64,000 bases of DNA from assembly GCF_902148855.1 (NCBI RefSeq), contig NC_043960.1, forward strand, positions 57,647,359 to 57,711,358, given 5' to 3'. This DNA comes from Sphaeramia orbicularis (taxonomy: Eukaryota > Chordata > Actinopteri > Kurtiformes > Apogonidae). Shown in pieces: positions 1 to 13,000 of this stretch. Made by a program: the position numbers and the translations under genes. Positions within the stretch are counted from its first letter, which is position 1. Every line of letters begins with the position of its first letter. A model generated the notes under the pieces. It had not been told where the DNA came from and did no database searches. It worked only from the letters and a program-made list of their open reading frames with translations.

Positions 1-1079
1 TTCAAATAATCATGTTAAAATGTTGAAAGTCCGCAAACAACCATTGAAAGTGGTGGCAAAGTTATTCAATTGGAATTCCATTCCCAGTTTGTTTGTGTCT
101 TTGGTTTGGTGGTAGTCTTCCAAAGCTGGACAGACATTCCTGCCTGTGTTCATTTGGAGTTCAGCCATGGCCTCCTCACCTCAGCTGCAGGGTTGGGTTG
201 GTGCTGGAGGGCTCCAGGGATTTGGAGGTGGACAAAGACAAACGGGCTTCAAAGATTTAACCAGTACTTATGGCTATAAACTAGTGAGTTTGTAAGATGA
301 ACTGGTGAGTGTGACAGGGATTTACTTTGATGTCTACAGTCCATCCATCCATCTATCATCTCTCTCCATCAGTCTGTCCATCAGTTCATCTGTCCATCAT
401 GTAGGTGTGAATGAGGTGTGATTAGTCTGGGGAACAGACAGCAGGGGTTATATCCATATGAATTTAAGCTCAGACAGGTGTCAAATATTAGTACTGACTC
501 AAATGAATCATAATGTCACTTTACTGAAATGAGGATACGATTAAAAAACAATCCATTTGATTTTGTCAACATTTTGGTTCTAAATAGGAGATTACCACAG
601 TGAAATCTGCTGAAGTTTCCTTTGGAAAACAAAGTTAATGACCGTTTGATGACAAACCATTTTCTTAATCCCCCTTTTCAAAAGTGTTGCAACATTAACA
701 AAACGTTGTCTTGTATTTGCTCATGTATGATTTCTGCTTTCGACACTTGGTGAAAATCACTTTGTGGCTCTAGTTTTACTTTGCAATCATCACTTTGTCC
801 AACGGCATGATGGGAATGATGCGTTTTCTGGAATAGCAGCAAATGGGATCAGCTTCTGTCAAACTCTTGCACTTTGGCGCAGAAAATGGTCTTTATTTGT
901 ATGCCAAGATAAAAAATGAACAAACTGATGCATTTACTGCAGTATATGGAGATGTCAACCATGTGTTCAAAGCTACCCAGCACTGTGAAGCTCTGCAGAA
1001 GATGGTCTACAGTCTGCTCTGTAGAAACCATCATACATTAGACCAGGTTCAAACATAGGCATCCAGCTGAGCTAAACAC
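1..1079. other. no feature recognised (probably rubcn intron)
   Basis: A/T-rich sequence with only short chance ORFs. If rubcn continues to the left, this is intron. Confidence 0.4.
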
Positions 1080-2205
1080 CTACAGACATCACACATCATG
1101 AAAACCCTGGAGCAGCTGCTTCTGCATCTACTCAGAGCCCATGTCGAACTATTCCCCTGCAGTTTGAGTACAGAGAACAGGTCGGACTGGATGACGCTGT
1201 TCTACTCTCATCTGGATGAGTCTGGTGGTTGTGTGAGGCTTATGTTCTTTGATTTTTCAAGTGTGTTCAACACAACCCAGTCCTCCATACATATAGATGT
1301 CCACCGATGGGTTCACATCCCTCCTTTGTCTCCTGGACCACAGAGTACCTGACAGGAAGACTACCATACATCGGGCTGGGGAACTGTGTCTGTGGGATGG
1401 TAAGGAGCAACGCTGGGGCTCCACAAGGCACTGTTTTGGCTCCTTGTATGTTCACGTTGTACACAGTGGATTTACTGTATATCTCTTAGTTTTGTCATAT
1501 CTACAAATATACTGATAACACACCTATCGTGGCATGTGTCATGAATGGAAACATTCCACAGGGACCAGACCAAAGCCTTCTGGGACTGGAGTCACAAAAA
1601 TGGCCTCCAACTGAACACCTCCAAGACCAAATGTTGGTGGATTTCAGAAGGTCTAAACTCCCTCATCAGCTAGTCTGTGTATGTGGAGTGGACGTTGAGG
1701 TGGTGCTGATGGCCAAATATCTTGGTGTGCATCTGAACAGGATGGACTTGTGCCTGAACACAGAAGCACTTTCAGAGGGACAGTGGGCGGTGTTTCCTGA
1801 TAAGGCACAGGTCTTTGACATCTGTCCTCAGATCCTGGACCTGCTGCCAGTGCTCTCTTCTATGCTACTATCTGCTGGGGAGGCACTATTGGACAAAACC
1901 ATACTGGTTCTGTTTTTGGAGAGAAGCTGGACACACTTGGGTCAGATGGAGGACAAACTGGAAAATGCAGATCATCCTTTTCATCCCATTCTGACAAACC
2001 AGAGGAGCAGCTGCAGTGGGCGTCGAACCTCCTTCAGATACAGGACGGAGGTGTACAAGGTCTTCATTCAGACTCTACAACACTTCAGCCCGATCACTCA
2101 CGGTTTACTCATTTTTGTGTAGTTTTCTTTCTTTGTTTTTATTGAGTTGATGGGGAAAAAGTTAATTTCCTCCAGGGATCAATAAAGTTAATCTGTATCA
2201 TTAGA
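1080..2205 (+). mobile_element. degraded LINE (L2/CR1-like) reverse transcriptase fragment and 3' tail
   Basis: Translated pieces in shifting frames match the reverse transcriptase of teleost CR1/L2-group non-LTR elements: LRAHVELFPCSL, VRLMFFDFSSVFNT, APQGTVLAPCMFTLYTVDL, then LVDFRRSKLPHQLV and KYLGVHLNRMDLCLNTEAL. The 3' end carries 'CAGGGATCAATAAAGTTAAT', the usual tail of such elements. The frame changes several times and much of the endonuclease end is missing, so it is a dead 5'-truncated copy. Confidence 0.7.
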
Positions 2206-3295
2206 TAAGAAGGCAGGCAAATTTAGATTTTCACAGCATAAAGCTCAATTTGATTAATATCTACTGTTTGTCAGTTTTGTTGAACCATTTTTGTGGAAAA
2301 TCCCTGTTTTATCGCCTCTTTAAACATATAATTGCCAGCAGTATTTTAGAGCAACAAACCAAATGAATACTGTTTTCTGAAAAGAATGAGCTGTACTGCG
2401 CACTGTGTTAGTGGACATACTTTTTGTGTATTATTAAAATATAGTGTAATATTCACTAAGTCTCTGTGGCTGTCCTGCATGGGACCTGCTAACATGACTC
2501 TAAAACTCACTTCAGGTGAATCAGATGTGATTTGTTTGTCTGGGACTAAGTCCTGAAATATCTGATCTGCAGTGTTTAGTTCTGTCTCAAATGTGTCTTA
2601 AACCAAGCTCATCTACAGCCTGTTGTCCTTTCAGTTGGAACAGGCTCTGTACGCCCTAATATGACCACCAGGTCCATGTGGTTTTACTGACACATTCTTA
2701 CATGCTTGAATTTAATCTGCTTACAGAGCTTAAAACATGTTTTTTAGTTTCTACCCAATTATGTGAACTTTAGATGTTGTATATCCTCATGAAGTGTTAG
2801 AGCATTGTTGACTTGTATCTGGTACTTTAATACATACAAAGGACTCCATACTAGTGCTGGTGTGATGAGGTCACGTGAATGTGTCCAATCTTTGTGGCCA
2901 AATGTTTCACCCAAAGCCTGATCAGACAAAGCCCCGTTGAACAGCTCCTTCAGTAATACTGACATCTGCTGGTAGTTCACATGTGGACTAGTGGATCTCG
3001 GTATAATTAGTCAAGTATTATGTCCAGATCTCCATTAGAGGTCTTGTAAAGCCAGATGGAATAAATCTGTCCAGATCATGGTTTATCAGTGAAGTAATAT
3101 TGGTGGAATATGAAAGTGTCAATAGATCAGCTGTGGTATGTCTGTAAAGTATTCTGTATGTGTACAGTATGTGGCTGGATTTGTGGATAAACAGTTACAG
3201 AAAGGGCTTGTGTGGTTGAGGTATGTTTGAGATTGGGTGGTGGGAGGGTGCTTTATTGATTTGTATTCAGGAATCAAATCAATATCTAATCAACT
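2206..3295. other. no feature recognised (probably rubcn intron)
   Basis: No splice-bounded conserved exon, repeat ends or RNA gene seen. Confidence 0.4.
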
Positions 3296-3765
3296 AACAA
3301 CCTTCCACACCTGGACTCACCTGACACCAAACAACCCCCCCCCCCCCAAAGGATTTGGACAGTGACCCACCCCTCTGGTCAATGACACTGAAACTCACAC
3401 ACAATACTCACCAGTGACCCTCCTCCCAGTGACACACCCCCCTCTACGACCCTCCCCCCAGGGACACACCCCTCTACGACCCTACCCCCAGGGACACACC
3501 CCCTCTACAACTCTACCCCAGGGACACACTCCCTCTACAACCCTACTCCGGGGACACACCCCCTCTACGACTCTACCCTAGGGACACACCCGCTCTACGA
3601 CTCTACACCAGGGACACACCCTTCCTACGACCCTACCCCCAGGGACATACCCCCTCTTTGAACCTACCCCACGGACACACCCCCTCTACTGACCCTACCC
3701 CAGGGACGACCCCCCCCCTACTGTCAGTCCACCACTACATGTGTCCTGTTTCGACTGCAGTGGGA
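3296..3765. repeat. GGGACACACCCCCTCTACGA minisatellite with Penelope-associated flank
   Basis: About twelve imperfect units of roughly 30 bp containing GGGACACACCCCCTCTAC and CCTACCCCAGGG. The left flank (AACCTTCCACACCTGGACTC and GTGACCCACCCCTCTGG) is the same sequence that borders the Penelope-like fossil at 27.8-29.7 kb, so the minisatellite is part of that family's terminal region. Confidence 0.6.
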
Positions 3766-4089
3766 CACAGACCGGGTCCAAATGGATCCTGAGTGTCTTG
3801 GTTTGAATGCATCCAACCCTAACCCTGACATTAAAGCTGAACATACCTTTGCATCAGTCATGACAGATGTTAATGTCTGACGCCTGGGGAAATGAACCCC
3901 ACACACTGACTGCCAGGACTTTATGTATTTGAGTTTGTTCAGGCAGTTAGTCGTACAACTCTAGAATATCTAATCAATCAAATAAGAGTTGAATCCAGTA
4001 CATGTTTGTGTCTGGTGGATAAGGGGGACCTCTGTCCTATTTTCTGCCCTTTAGTGTTGACGTTTCTGCTGTTTTCCTCTGACTTCCAG

Positions 4090-7000
4090 ATGCAGATATT
4101 AAACGCAGCGTCAGTTCCAGCAGTAAATCTTTCCTCAGCTCAGACTCCATGTAAGTAACACTTGGGTCACCTCATCATTTCTGCTGCAATCCCTTAATAA
4201 CCCCATATTCCGTTATTATTATTATTTTACTCTTTTTTTTTTTTTAAATTTCTTATAAAAGAAAACCTCAATAAAGATCAAGTCATTAAAAAAAAAAAGC
4301 CCATATTCCTGGTAGTACTTTTAGACCAATAGAATGTCATTTAGTGATGATAGCAGAGTGAAACAAATATTAAGAATTATTTATTGCAAAGAAAACAGTG
4401 TTCCACTCATAGTTCAGTATAAGGTTGAATCAGTATTTGGACAGTGTGGTGGAAAACAAAGGATGGTGTGGGGTCACTTTGTATTTGGGTTTCAGGCTGC
4501 TGACATACATACATATATATAAATGAACTATGAGCTAAACATCCAATGGAGCGTTCCTCCACCTGTCCTCGTCAGACTTTCATTAGGTCTTGTGACAGAT
4601 CACTCACGTTTCCACCTGAATGTGTCAAACACTGGTGTCCACAGGTACAGTGTGTAGTCTGCTGTCGGTTCTTTGGTGAACACTGGCTGTGTGTGATCAG
4701 TGGTTTGGCCTGGTGCTCTGTTTAGTACCAGTGTAACAGGCCAAAGTAAACCTCTGTTCAGACCAGCCCTGGGGTTCAAGCAGCCCAGGTCAGACTAGAG
4801 CCCACGATCTGGAGTAAGTGTGACCTTGAGGCGTCCTCAGGTGTTTAACATTTATACTGGATGGAGGACTGGTTAGTCTTAGAACCTGCAGTTTCAGGAC
4901 GTATGACTTTTATTATATAATAAACAGTCAATTAAATGAACGTTCTGTTCCAATTCCATTATAATGTTTAGTTTAACGTGCTGTTATTCGTATGTGTAAA
5001 CACTACTGACAAGTGTGGTTGGAATCTTTGATCTTTGTGCAAGTCTAATATTTTTACTAAGTGAAGTTTTTCTGGTTGAATTAATAAAAGTAATTGTTTA
5101 GAGTTTTCAGAGCCCCACCCCTAGACATTGATGTAAAAGAGAACCACATTTTAATTAACCTTAACCCTAACTCCCCCCTGTATATATTATATCTAATTAA
5201 TTCCATCCCTCCCCCCGCGGTCCAGCTCCCCTTCCTTCCTCCAGTCCAACTCTGCTGAGTCAGTCGCCATGGGTTTGCTCCGGCAGTTTGAAGGGATGCA
5301 GCTTCCTGCTGCCTCTGAGCTGGACTGGCTGGTCCCAGAACATGACGCTCCACAGAAGGTACGTTTACTCACTTAACAATCTAGTCTTTGATGCAACATC
5401 CAACATTGTAATAAACAAATCCATTTTCCAAATCTGGAAAAACTGACTGAAATGCATCCTCTTCCCACCAGCTCCTGCCCATTCCTGACTCTCTGCCAAT
5501 CTCTCCCGACGATGGCGAACATGCAGACATTTACAACTAAGAATTCGTGTTCGAGGCAACCTGGAATGGGCGCCGCCACGGCCACAGATCATCTTCACAT
5601 CCACCCTGCCCCCAAGTGAGTCTAAGGCTGTGTCTGCACTTACTGCTGTTTCAGGTTCAATCTGAATGTCAACTGTCAGTAACTGTAAAATATCTACTCC
5701 ACATACAGAAGACAAGGGCCAAAAGGTGAAAAAAAGTGTCATTAAATAAAGTGGCATCAGTGTGACATGTGTATTACTCAATAGAGTTATTCCATCTGCT
5801 GTCCCAGATGTATGTCCAACACAAACAACCCACTGTTCACCAGATTCTGCACAGGGTTAGGGTTAGAGTTAGGGTCAGGGTTAGGGTTAGGGTTAGGGTG
5901 TACATTGGACACCTGTTTTCTTGACCACTAGATGCAGTGTGCAGTTTAACAGCTGAGGTTCTGGTTTTGTGTTTTGTAGGAATTTTTAACAATAATTTGT
6001 CCAACCAATTCACCTAATTCAGTCCACAAAGTGTGATCAGATTGAAAGATCAGATTTGGGCAGAATAATGTTTGTGTTGGTTTGAACCACCCTAAAAGGA
6101 CAGTCATTTAATTCAATCGAATTTACAATTATCTTTCATTTAAATTCTAAATGAATCTCTGATTTGGTCGGGAATCAAGTGAGCAAGGGGGGGGGGTCGG
6201 GGGGGGGGGGGTCGATAAGCTCCGCCTACTTTTTCATTTGTTTGTTTCTAAATTAATGTCAGATTTCAGGTGTGTTCCTTTTGCTTTTACTAATTATTAC
6301 CCCGCCCCCTGAAGGGGGGGCAAGGGCTATTGTTTTTGGTTTGTTTAACACTTCAGCAGCAAAACAATTGGTTGAATTCAGACCTAATTGGGTTTATAAT
6401 TACCAGTGACCCTGAATAGATGTGATTACATTTTGGGAAAAGTGGCTCAAAGTTTAAATTTTTATGAATTTTTAAAGTCTTTATTTTTTTTTCCATTTAC
6501 TTATAATGGATGAAATGTGTCTATGCTGTCTATGTTTATGATGACATAAGAAACACGCATAGACAGGATGACATCAGCACACGCATAGACATGATGACAT
6601 CAGCACACGCATAAACATGATGACATCAGCACACGCATAGACATGATGACATCAGCTGGATCCACAGCAAAATAAGCTACAATACGAGCGAGGGGGCGGG
6701 GTTTACTGTGGCCTGGAACCACTTGTTATTTATTACTTTCATCAACTTTGCTTTGTTTGTCAGGAGAAAGGTTGTTGTGGCTAAACAGAACTACCGCTGC
6801 GCTGGCTGTGGAACCCGCATCGATCCAGGTAAGAAAACAGAAGCGAAAATGGCCTTCAACATTTCCCCAAATAAATGTGATTGTGGATTTCCATGTTCAG
6901 CACAAACTGTAACATCCACCATAATGCTGTGGCAAATGTACCAAACACTCCTTCCCCTCTCCTCTGTGTGTGTGCTGCTGTCTCACCTCAGATTACATTA

Positions 7001-10000
7001 AGCGACTGCGTTACTGCGAGTACCTCGGACGCTATTCTGCCAGTGCTGGTCCATGAGAACGCCCAGGTGGTGGTTCCCGCCGTGTACTCAGGAAGTGGGA
7101 TTTCAGCAAGTACTACGTCAGTAACTTTGCCCGTGACCTGCTGAGCAAGATTGCCTGGAGACCCTCTGTTTACCCCAGTGATATCAACAGTGGTTTTATA
7201 CAAAAAGGTCAAGGCTCCTGGAGGACGGTCCCGGGTGAGTACGGAGGCCAGTGAGGGAACCACACAATCAGATGCACCAATAACAGGAGCTGCTTTGGTC
7301 CAAAATGACCTGAGAGTGTCATCAGCTTTCACAACAGCTACTTACGGGTTATGTTTAGGGTTAGTCCATGGGTTAGGGTTAGTGGTGGGTTAGGGTTAGG
7401 GTTAGGGCTATGGTTAGTTATGGTGGGTGGTATTTTTCCAGATGGTAAAATATCAACCAGTGCTGTTCTCTAATTAATCATACTATGTGAGTGGACAGAC
7501 AGAGTGAATGAAACTGTTCATGATGCTACATAAATATGATTCTACAAAAAGCTTTATTTAATTGCTCACAAGTTACTGCTTGGTGGAGAATTACAGCTGT
7601 GATGTAACAGATGTGTTAATCTGATCAGCTAATAAAAGTCTGCTGAACCCATACAGACCCAGCGCTACTTATAGTCAGCTCCCAAATGAAATGTTCTGTA
7701 TATCTAACTTTATTAAGTGATTTATCACCATTTATTTTAATATTATCCTCTGTATTTAGCATTTTTTTCAGCGTAAATTAGGTATTTCCAGTATTTAATT
7801 CACTGATCATGTAGATGTTCGTTAAAGTTCAGATTAAAGTTGAATGGTTATTATATCAGGACAGATCAAACTGAATAAACAGTGTCTTTTTCAGTCCAGT
7901 CTGTCATAACTGACATAAACCCAGTTGGTCCATCCACTGTCATTGATCCAACTCCATGGTTTTACTGGTGAATCAATGTTGGAGAAGATGACTGTGTTTC
8001 CACGATAACTACGGAGCTCTGAACGTCCACATATGATCATATCTGATGACCATGAAAAGATGAAGAAACTTATTTTACACAAATTACTGACATGGATTGA
8101 TAGGATTAGTGGATCAACAGGTATTAAACAGTTTAGATCAGTAGGTGGTTTAGGTTAAAGGTGGACGTTTGGGTCTTTAAGGGTTAAAGGTGGATGTTTG
8201 GGTCTTTAAGGGTTAAAGGTGGACGTTTGGGTCTTTAAGGGTTAAATGAGAGCCAATCTAATCCCAGTAAATGTAAAGAACTCTTAGGATGTAGAACCAT
8301 CACCAGAGCACAGAAGAGTCTTTCCAGTGGATAAACAGAGATCTAATGAACACATTTATAAACCTACTTATCAGTGCAAAGAAAATAAAAGAACCTGGAA
8401 TACCTTTCCAGCTCCATTTAAAGGTACTTATGGAAGTGTTTGAATTGTAAGATGAGACACCAGTGGGATATGTAACAGTATTCATTCATCACCTCTGTAT
8501 GTCCACCTGCAGACTTGTCCTCTTGTATCTGGTGTTTCTGGGTAGAAACTACTCAGATCCTCAGGTGTCACTAGTTAAAGTCAAGAAAGTAAGCTACTGT
8601 TGTGATTTTCCTTGTGCTGGGGGGGGGTACTTGGTGGGTGCTGGTTGCTGTCCTCTGTGTTCTGTTTCCTCTTATTCCATATACTGAAGTAGTTCTGGGC
8701 CTGGACCTGTTGATAGTGAGCTGTACAGGAGCTGGGAAACAATCAGACAACAAGGGTTTTAGTTCTCTATTTCATACCTTTTTCTTTCTCATTCACTGTA
8801 CTCACTCATTTTGTTTTCACTCTGTCGTTCATTGAATTGAACAAGTCTGATGATGCAAACCACAGGATCCCAGACGACACCATGTTAAATAATTCCAGAC
8901 TCCAGTGCAGATGGTGATTCAGGAGTTCAGTCTGGGGTTTCTGTTGGGTTATGAACTGGGTTATACGTTGTGTTATTCCTTGTGCTCCATTGTGTTGTTG
9001 ACTTCAAATAAACTTTTTTTTTCGTCTTTGTTTCAGGTTTTTAAGGGGTGCAACTATTTCATATGAAAAACCTGTTCAAGACCTGTCGATTTGCTAAAGA
9101 GTAAGCTGTGTGTTCCATCATGTTTTTTAACTTCTGATGCTCATCTGATGCTTGTGGACTTGAACAGGGCCTGTGTATGTGTGTTGTTGTATGTGTTCAG
9201 AGTCCTGGACCAGTTGGACAGTCTACCAGGTCACCTGACTGAGGACCCTGCCCTCTTCTCTCTCAATGACCTCAGTGCTGTTCGTAACGGGGAACTGGCC
9301 CCCCGAATGAGAGAGCTGCTTAAAACAGGCACCATGCACGTAGCTGGCTGTGTGGTAAGATCATCCCGACCGTTTATGTCTCAGAAGAGCAACATCTGTC
9401 ATCAGTAAACACCAGCGTTGTCTTCAATGCGTCTGCAATGACTGTTGTGTTTGTGTTCCCCAGCTGTGCCAGGCCAAGGGCTTTGTTTGTGAGTTCTGTG
9501 GCAACGACAAAGACATTATCTTCCCCTTTCAGCTCAACAAATGCCAACGCTGTGAAGGTGAGCCCTCACTGCTGATAGCAGCCCTGGGCACCATAAGAAG
9601 CCCCTCCCCCCGCACCTCCCTTTACCTGGACAGACCTGAAGATCTCCAAACCTCGAAGGCTCGCTAGGGTCCTCTATCTAGACAGGAAACAAGGGGAGGG
9701 GAGGGGAGGGGAGAAGGAGAGGGAGGAGGAGACGGAGGAGGAGAAGGAGAAGGGAGAGGGAGGAGGGGAGGGAGGGAGAGAGGGAGGAGGGGAGGGAGGA
9801 GAGGAGGGAGAAGGAGGAGGGGGAGGAGGAGGGTGGGAGGAGGAGAGGGAGGTGGGGGAGAAAGAGGGGAGGGTTTGGAGTATTGTGGTGGTCCAGGACA
9901 GACAGAGCCTAGATGTGGACCGAGCGAGCAGCATCAGGTTTAGGGCCAAGGGAGACAGAGGATGAGGGAGGGGGTTCCAAAGCCTTCATTCCTAGGAAAA

Positions 10001-13000
10001 CTGGTAATAGCGTTTATCGAAGAGTAAAAGTGGATGAACCAGAGTCCAGAGATGATAAAAGGGACATGAATCAGAGCAGGAGGACCACCACAGAGGAGGA
10101 CCATGGACTGATGAAGGGGACGGACATGTCAAAGGGAAGGGTGAGAACAGAGGAAAGGACAAAGTCCACTTCCTGAAGGTTCTTCACATGGGCAGGATGA
10201 AGAAGAGCAGGTCCAGAACCCTGACCCTAACAGGACAGGAGTGAGTCAGGGGGGACGCTGTAGACCAGGTCTGTCAAACTCCCGTTAGTTCAGGTCCACA
10301 TTCAAACTAATATGGTCTAAAGTGGGCCGGACCAGAACAATAATATCAAGAATAGGATCGGAAACTGAACAGTATTGAAATGTTTACATTTACAAACTGT
10401 ACTTGAACATAACATGAACAAATATGAACAACCTGAACATTCTGAGAATAATAAGTGGTAATTTTAGCAATATTACACCTTAGTTTCTCATTTATACATG
10501 TTCATTCTAATGTACAGATCCAGTGGATCTACAAATACACAACATTTAAGAACAGACTGAAATATTGGTCCAAACACACAGACTTCTATTAAGACAGTTC
10601 AGGTTGGTCATATTTGTTCAGGTTATTCGTATTTTTGTTAAAAGGCTAGTCTGTAAATGTAAACATTTTTGTGTAATTTTCTTTTTTTTTTTTTTTTTTT
10701 TAACTAAACAGGAAAATGTGCATTTTTCATTATTTCTGGTTGTTCTGATCAATTGAACTGGTCTGACCCACTTTAGATTGAAAACAGATGGTTGAAACAT
10801 ATTTGATTGTTCATATCTTCAATGTCATATTTACATTTCACATATTCATCCCCAGGGCCCCGATTGGACCCTTTATTGGGCTGGTTTTGGCCCCGGGCCA
10901 CATGTTTGGACACCTCTGGTCTAAATGAAAGAGGTCCAGACTTAGACACAGAGGAAGAATGTGAAACGGACTCAGTAAGACCAGACTGTGGACCTGATCG
11001 GACTGGTACTGAACCAAACATCTGTGTGTCCAGTCCACCTCAGGTCCGGTCTGGGTCAGAGGTCAGGTTGGTGGAGGTGTTCTTCTCCTTCTTTGTAGAT
11101 CCAGGGGTTTTCTGCTCATCTTTGGGCTTCCTCATCTTGCTCTTTTGGTTTCCTTTAACTTGGACTCGTAGCTGTAGACCTGTAGAAGTCAAACAGTGGA
11201 AGTGGTTTCAAATCAGTTTGAATAGTCAAACAGTTGTTCAGGTTTTATACAATCGATCTGATTCTATTTCATTCCTCTTCAATAACTGCACATGTGAGAG
11301 CTGTTGTGATGCTCTTCAGCCACAACCGCCTTCATGTTTTTAACCCAAACAAAAGCTCTGGAATATTTCCACCTCAGATGAAATACAGCAAACATTAAAT
11401 GCACGTTGTCTTTGTCCCTTCCACAGGTTTGAAACAGTGAAGTTTATTGGTTCAGACTCTCGGGGGTCCTTTCAGTGGTTCAAGACCTCATCTCAGACCT
11501 TCTACCCTTCTATCCAGACCTTCTACCCTTCTTTCCTGACCTTCTACCCTTCTTTCCTGACCTTCTACCCTTCTATCCAGACCTTCTACCCTTCTTTCCA
11601 GACCTTCTACCCTTCTATCCTGACCTTCTACCCTGCTATCCTGATCTTCTACCCTTCTTTCCTGCTGCTGTTTCATGTCTCTGGTTCGGATATTTGCAGT
11701 GTTGGGGTTCTTGGACTTCTTCTTTTGGCTGCTCTTCTGCTCTTTGGTTCTGGAGGCCTCTGTGCTCCATTCCTCTGGACATTAGTTTTACTCCAGTGGT
11801 CTTCTGCTGCTAAAGTTATTGAATGTTATGAGTTTTTGGTTAATTTTCTAGGTTTGATAGGTTTGTAGTAAAGCACTGAATGATAGATATGAGATTGTGA
11901 AGGTTTTCAGTGGAACTTTGGACAGTATTTCCGGTTCTTCTTTGCTACCAGGGTTCCCTCTGAGCTGTTGGAGTCTGTTCTCACCAGGATGGATCCGTCA
12001 TCAGTGGATAGACAGTGGTGCCTTATGGGTAGTTGTATTCATGGAAGTCTGTTGAGCTGGTGTCATATTTGACTTGGTTTTGTGGTGACATTTTAAAGTC
12101 TTACACTGAACTGTATAATTGTCATTAATAATGACATGAGCTCATGGTGAATACAAATCAGGGTTCCTGCAGGGTCTTAAAAGTCTGGAATTTACAAAAT
12201 CTGCATTAAAATAGAGGGTATGCAACGTGACGTCACCACTAGCGGAAGTCCCGCGGTTCCACCCACTGAGTGGCAGAAAGAGGGAGATGAGTATCAGGTT
12301 GCTTCAATACTGCCTAAACTTTAGAACAATATATAATAAAAATGAGGAAGAGCTGTTGTGAGATTGATTGTAATGAACAGGTTGAAAAGCAGATCGAGCT
12401 ATCATTTTACAGACACCGAAAAGACAAAGAAAAGAAAATAGATGGATCCACAAATCCAGAGAAACCAAACCTAGATCGGTGGATCCTGTTTTTGTGTCAG
12501 GTACGTTAATTTATGCTGAATTTTTTTGGGTAAAATCAGACCTTAAATTACATATTGTGTTTGGCTAACGTTACTCCTAAGTAAAGCTCTTGGGTTCATG
12601 ATTAGATCTTTCATGGTTTTTGTCTTCATTTTGTGATTCTGAACCTTGTGTTCCTACATGATTAGTAAACTAACTGAAACTGAGTCCAACCCAGTTTTTC
12701 AAATACGGGGAACTGGAGAATAAAGGTATACGGAGTATTAGGGCCACATAAGAAAATAAAAACGCTTGTCACTACAAGTATAAAGTCATAAAATATCAGT
12801 ATAAAACCTGTAATTTTGTGATGATAAAGTCGAATACAAAAAGAATCACAATGTTATGAGAATAAAGTTGTAGTTATAAAAAAACCTCATAATTTAACAA
12901 AAATGTCATTCGTTTATGAGATTAAAGTCATCATATTCCGACAATAAAGCCATAATATTATAAGAATAATGTCGTAATTTAAAAACAGGTGGGAAAAATA

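Noticed and set aside
9674-9949. Ser/Pro-rich ORF
   Set aside because: Complement of a GGAGGA low-complexity tract.
11437-11868. 143-codon ORF of FYPS repeats
   Set aside because: A 21-bp minisatellite is open in every frame; no conserved domain.
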